Shown here: piece after piece, positions 13,902 through 14,947 of the stretch
How positions within the stretch are numbered: the stretch's first letter is position 1
How the letters are laid out: each line of letters starts with the position of its first letter
Origin: an uncultured bacterium
GTDB taxonomy: Bacteria > Actinomycetota > Coriobacteriia > Coriobacteriales > Coriobacteriaceae
Length of the DNA stretch: 14,947 bases
Assembly (NCBI GenBank): GCA_905215815.1
Contig: CAJMRN010000051.1
Location: 1 to 14,947, forward strand
Reading direction: 5' to 3'
Translations under genes and position numbers: made by a program
Notes under the pieces: model-generated
Databases searched by the model: none
What the model was told of the DNA's origin: nothing
Seen by the model: only the letters and a program-made list of their open reading frames with translations

Positions 13902-14947
13902 TATGCATTCACGACCTTTCCGGTTTCGCGATCGAGTTTTTGCGAGACGACGCGACTGACGCCGTCGGCTTGCATCGAGACGCCGTAGAGGACGTCAGCG
14001 TCCTCCATAGTACGGCGCTGATGCGAGATAACCAAGAGCTGCGTATCGGAACGCAACACGTCGAGTGCGCCGATGAGCTTGGACAGGTTGGCGTCATCGA
14101 GCGCCGCCTCGACCTCGTCCAGCACATAGAACGGCACCGTACGCGTGCGATAGACAGCAAAGAGCAAGGCGAGCGCCGTCAGGCTCTTCTCGCCGCCCGA
14201 CATGAGCATCATCTTGGTGATGCGCTTGCCACGCGGCTGCGCCACGACCTCGATGCCCGTCTCGGCCGGATGCTCAGGGTCGGTCATCTCCAGATGCGCC
14301 TGACCGCCCGGGAACAGCATGGCGAAGATCTCGCGGAAGTTCGCATCGACCTTCTCGAAGGTCACCAGGAAGGCCTTGCGCATCTTACGGTCAATGGCCA
14401 CGGTGATCTTGGTGAGCGCCTTGCGCGCGCTCTCCAGATCGGCCAGCTGCTCCTCGATGTAATCGGCGCGGCGCTTGAGCTGCTCGTACTCCTCCATGGC
14501 AACCTGGTTCACAGGGCCCAGGTTGTTGATCTGGCGCACGAGCTGGTTGAGCTCACGCTCGGCAGCGTCACGGTCGGTGGGCGCAGGAAGCATGAGCGCC
14601 TCCTCGAGCACCGTGGTGCCATCGGCGGTAATGGCCTTGATAGCCGCCTCTACCTGCACCTCGAGCTTGCCGCGAGCGACCTTGAACTCGTTTTGCGTCG
14701 CGGTGGCGGCATCGACCCGCTCCTTGGCGCGGGAGACCTCGGCCTTGGCGTCCTCAATGGTCTTCTTAAGCGAGGCCGAGTCAGCCTCCTCGAGCGAAGC
14801 CTGGTCACGCAGACGCGAGGCCCAATCCGACGCGCGCTCCAGCAGGGCCGAATAGCGCTCGTGCATGGGATCGACGCGCAGGCGCAGCAATTCGAGCGAG
14901 CGCGAGGCCTGGCGTGTTCCGCGGATACGACGGTCGATGCCCTCAAG
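13901..14947 (-). CDS. smc: Chromosome segregation protein SMC, C-terminal part (partial)
   Basis: SMC forms a ring-shaped ATPase with ScpA/ScpB that condenses and separates chromosomes. The gene runs off the window end, leaving the last 348 residues. Visible are the end of the coiled coil, rich in Ala, Glu, Lys and Arg, then the conserved NNLGPVNQVAMEEYE. The C-terminal ATPase head follows with the ABC signature LMSGGEKSLTALALLFA, Walker B PFYVLDEVEAALDDAN and the switch His in VISHQRRTM. The head is complete and nothing looks damaged. The stop overlaps the ftsY start by one base. The gene order smc-ftsY-ffh is compact and on one strand. Confidence 0.96.
   Translation of the reverse strand, partial: LEGIDRRIRGTRQASRSLELLRLRVDPMHERYSALLERASDWASRLRDQASLEEADSASLKKTIEDAKAEVSRAKERVDAATATQNEFKVARGKLEVQVEAAIKAITADGTTVLEEALMLPAPTDRDAAERELNQLVRQINNLGPVNQVAMEEYEQLKRRADYIEEQLADLESARKALTKITVAIDRKMRKAFLVTFEKVDANFREIFAMLFPGGQAHLEMTDPEHPAETGIEVVAQPRGKRITKMMLMSGGEKSLTALALLFAVYRTRTVPFYVLDEVEAALDDANLSKLIGALDVLRSDTQLLVISHQRRTMEDADVLYGVSMQADGVSRVVSQKLDRETGKVVNA

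Noticed and set aside
1..14947. CRISPR arrays, tRNA or rRNA genes, integrase or phage modules
   Set aside because: No regularly spaced direct repeats, no tRNA-like cloverleaf with a GGTTCGA-type T arm, and no phage or integrase gene were recognised on either strand by eye.

Overview
The window looks like a piece of chromosome from a GC-rich anaerobic actinobacterium of the class Coriobacteriia, probably Collinsella or a close relative. That is an inference from base composition, codon use, a clostridial-type ThyA, and the joint presence of NiFe-hydrogenase maturation genes with a fused DUF134/NifX-like protein. No rRNA or tRNA gene was seen, so the genus is not proven.

Layout. Positions 1-4752 (+) hold a hydrogenase maturation cluster: hypF (5' end outside the window), hypC, hypD and hypE. 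HypF and HypE make and present the cyanide ligand. HypC and HypD build the Fe(CN)2CO unit of the NiFe site. A HAD-family phosphatase gene follows (4877-5545, +). An IS110-superfamily insertion sequence follows at about 5710-7242. It has a DEDD/serine transposase, 14-bp subterminal inverted repeats and a long structured 3' non-coding end, which together point to the IS1111 group with its guide-RNA (bridge/seekRNA) mechanism. The element cuts off a MATE efflux gene on the minus strand: only the N-terminal half remains, and the other half is not found beyond the element.

Positions 8050-10450 (-) hold a SpoU/TrmH-type RNA methyltransferase and a tight thyA-folA pair that together make dTMP and recycle the dihydrofolate produced. 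Divergent from thyA is a + strand gene (about 10617-11381) that fuses a DUF134 helix-turn-helix domain to a NifX/NifB-type metal-cluster-binding domain and a His/Cys-rich tail. It has a paired palindromic operator, an apparent ATC start codon, and a strong internal ribosome binding site exactly at the domain junction. It is the most interesting locus here, along with the IS element's putative guide RNA.

Positions 11498-14947 (-) hold a conserved housekeeping cluster transcribed smc (partial), ftsY, ffh: chromosome condensation followed by the SRP receptor and SRP GTPase. A 16-bp hairpin separates it from the convergent DUF134 gene. No CRISPR array, prophage or integron was found.
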